DNA from: Aphelocoma coerulescens
Lineage: Eukaryota > Chordata > Aves > Passeriformes > Corvidae
Reading direction: 5' to 3'
Length of the DNA: 64,000 bases
NCBI RefSeq assembly: GCF_041296385.1
Contig: NC_091023.1
Span: 8,122,924 to 8,186,923, forward strand
The notes beneath the pieces were generated by a model, which saw nothing but the letters and a program-made list of their open reading frames with translations, had not been told where the DNA came from and did no database searches. Below are positions 63,027 through 64,000 of this stretch, one piece after another; the first letter of the stretch is position 1, and each line of letters begins with the position of its first letter. The translations under genes and the position numbers were made by a program.

Positions 63027-64000
63027 AGAGGCTGAAGTTGAGAATAACCTCTTTTAGGCTGGGGAACATGGGGTAAGCGATCTTGCTGCAGTGTCTGCTT
63101 TCTTTTCATCACTGTGCTAAGTTGGTACAGAGCTTTTCCTTTGGGCTGGGGTCATTATTCTGAAGGCCCACTCTATCCCCAGTCATTCTTTGCTCATAAG
63201 ATGGAGAAAGCTATTGCAGACTTTCCTTGGCAGGTAAAGGCTTGCAAATGTTTACTTGAGAGGTCGTGTGACTGACTTTTTATCAAACTTTTGCACATAT
63301 GTAATATGCAAGATTCCCTGTGACATTCACTGTGATAGTGTGCAAAAAGTCTCTTCATTCATAATGAAAATACATATTTTGATGATGGTATGTTCTTGGG
63401 CTTCAAATGAGATTGTGGATAAATGCATCTTAACCACAAAGAAGCCATTCTTTACAGGCTCCACATGAATTCTTGCTCTTGTAAACACTGGCTTTCTCTT
63501 TTTGGATCCCTTTGGAGTCAAGAGGTGTGGGGAAGGAGGGAGCACTAGAAGGTGATGTCCTGGGGACATGAAGGATTGCTGTCAAGCATTGTTTGGGTCT
63601 AGAGGGTAGATGTCCAGGGCGGAGAGTAACAGGAGCAAGATAGGGAAGTGTATTGTTGATATTACAGAACAAGGTGATGGAAGAGAGTGCATGGCTTGAA
63701 TCATAAAATAAAACATTTCCTTGGATGCCAGGTTTCTAAAGTGTATTTTCTTTCCACAGTGCACTAATATTCACCTATAAATAATTTTAAAATATGCCTA
63801 ACTGTCTAAACAAACCTGTAATCTGATAAAAAGGTCCTGACTTTGCTTCAATAACAATGCCAACATCATCCTCATTTTCCATAGAGCTCTCTCCTTTATG
63901 CAATTTTGTCATATGAGTGGGAAAATCTCCCAGTTCCTGTCAATAATGCCAGTGCTCTGTCCTTAAACTCCCTCTTGACAATAGACATTTTCTAGTACAT

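Larger units (their letters stand above)
57421..64000. other. Unique noncoding DNA, no gene recognised
   Basis: AT-rich sequence with a (TG)n run (61892-61904), a 22-bp tandem duplication (62989-63026) and no interspersed repeat I can name. The longest frame is 116 codons (62417-62767), with a translation dominated by hydrophobic and tyrosine residues as AT-rich noncoding DNA gives. About 58300-58560 and 60150-60400 look like candidate conserved noncoding elements. Confidence 0.6.

Noticed and set aside
1..64000. tRNA, snRNA, 5S rRNA, CRISPR arrays, endogenous retrovirus LTRs or gag/pol motifs
   Set aside because: Scanned by eye for B-box-like GGTTCAAATCC, for conserved snRNA blocks, for regularly spaced repeats and for retroviral motifs. 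None was convincing. A proper search with tRNAscan-SE, Infernal and RepeatMasker would be decisive.

Overview
This is vertebrate nuclear DNA, most probably from a bird. It is AT-rich throughout, has no bacterial-style gene packing, and contains 5'-truncated CR1 LINEs whose 3' ends match the type typical of avian genomes (for example at 12225-12565 on the minus strand and about 7950-8340 on the plus strand). A more diverged CR1 (about 57060-57420) and several weak MIR-like (CORE-SINE-like) remnants fit an old amniote repeat background. Low repeat density and the absence of any recognisable endogenous retrovirus, Alu or L1 fit a bird better than a mammal. I cannot name the species or chromosome.

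I recognise no protein-coding exon, rRNA, tRNA, snRNA or CRISPR array. The longest open frames are only about 150-160 codons. They overlap one another on both strands and resemble no family I know. I therefore read the window as intergenic DNA (a gene-poor stretch) or the inside of one or more very large introns. The task suggested a previously undescribed system might be present. I do not see one, and I do not force one.

Layout: 1-2945 unique DNA with a G-rich tract at 1737-1757. 2946-2990 a small CR1 tail. 2991-7949 unique. About 7950-8340 a CR1 on the plus strand. 8341-12224 unique. 12225-12565 a CR1 on the minus strand. 12566-24281 unique, with a possible MIR at about 17921-18010 and slow-evolving-looking stretches near 14620-15060 and 18480-18710. 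About 24282-24425 a CR1 fragment. 24426-46175 unique, with a possible MIR at about 39205-39425 and a GC-richer patch at 42059-42500. 46176-46243 an unusual 8-bp ATTAGTAC repeat. 47650-47696 a 47-base T tract. 47697-57059 mostly unique, with a weak MIR-like piece near 53981-54045. About 57060-57420 the old CR1. 57421-64000 unique, with candidate conserved noncoding elements near 58300-58560 and 60150-60400.

With no genes identified, there are no gene interactions to describe. The most useful follow-ups are a RepeatMasker run, a multi-bird conservation track and RNA-seq over the few candidate elements listed.
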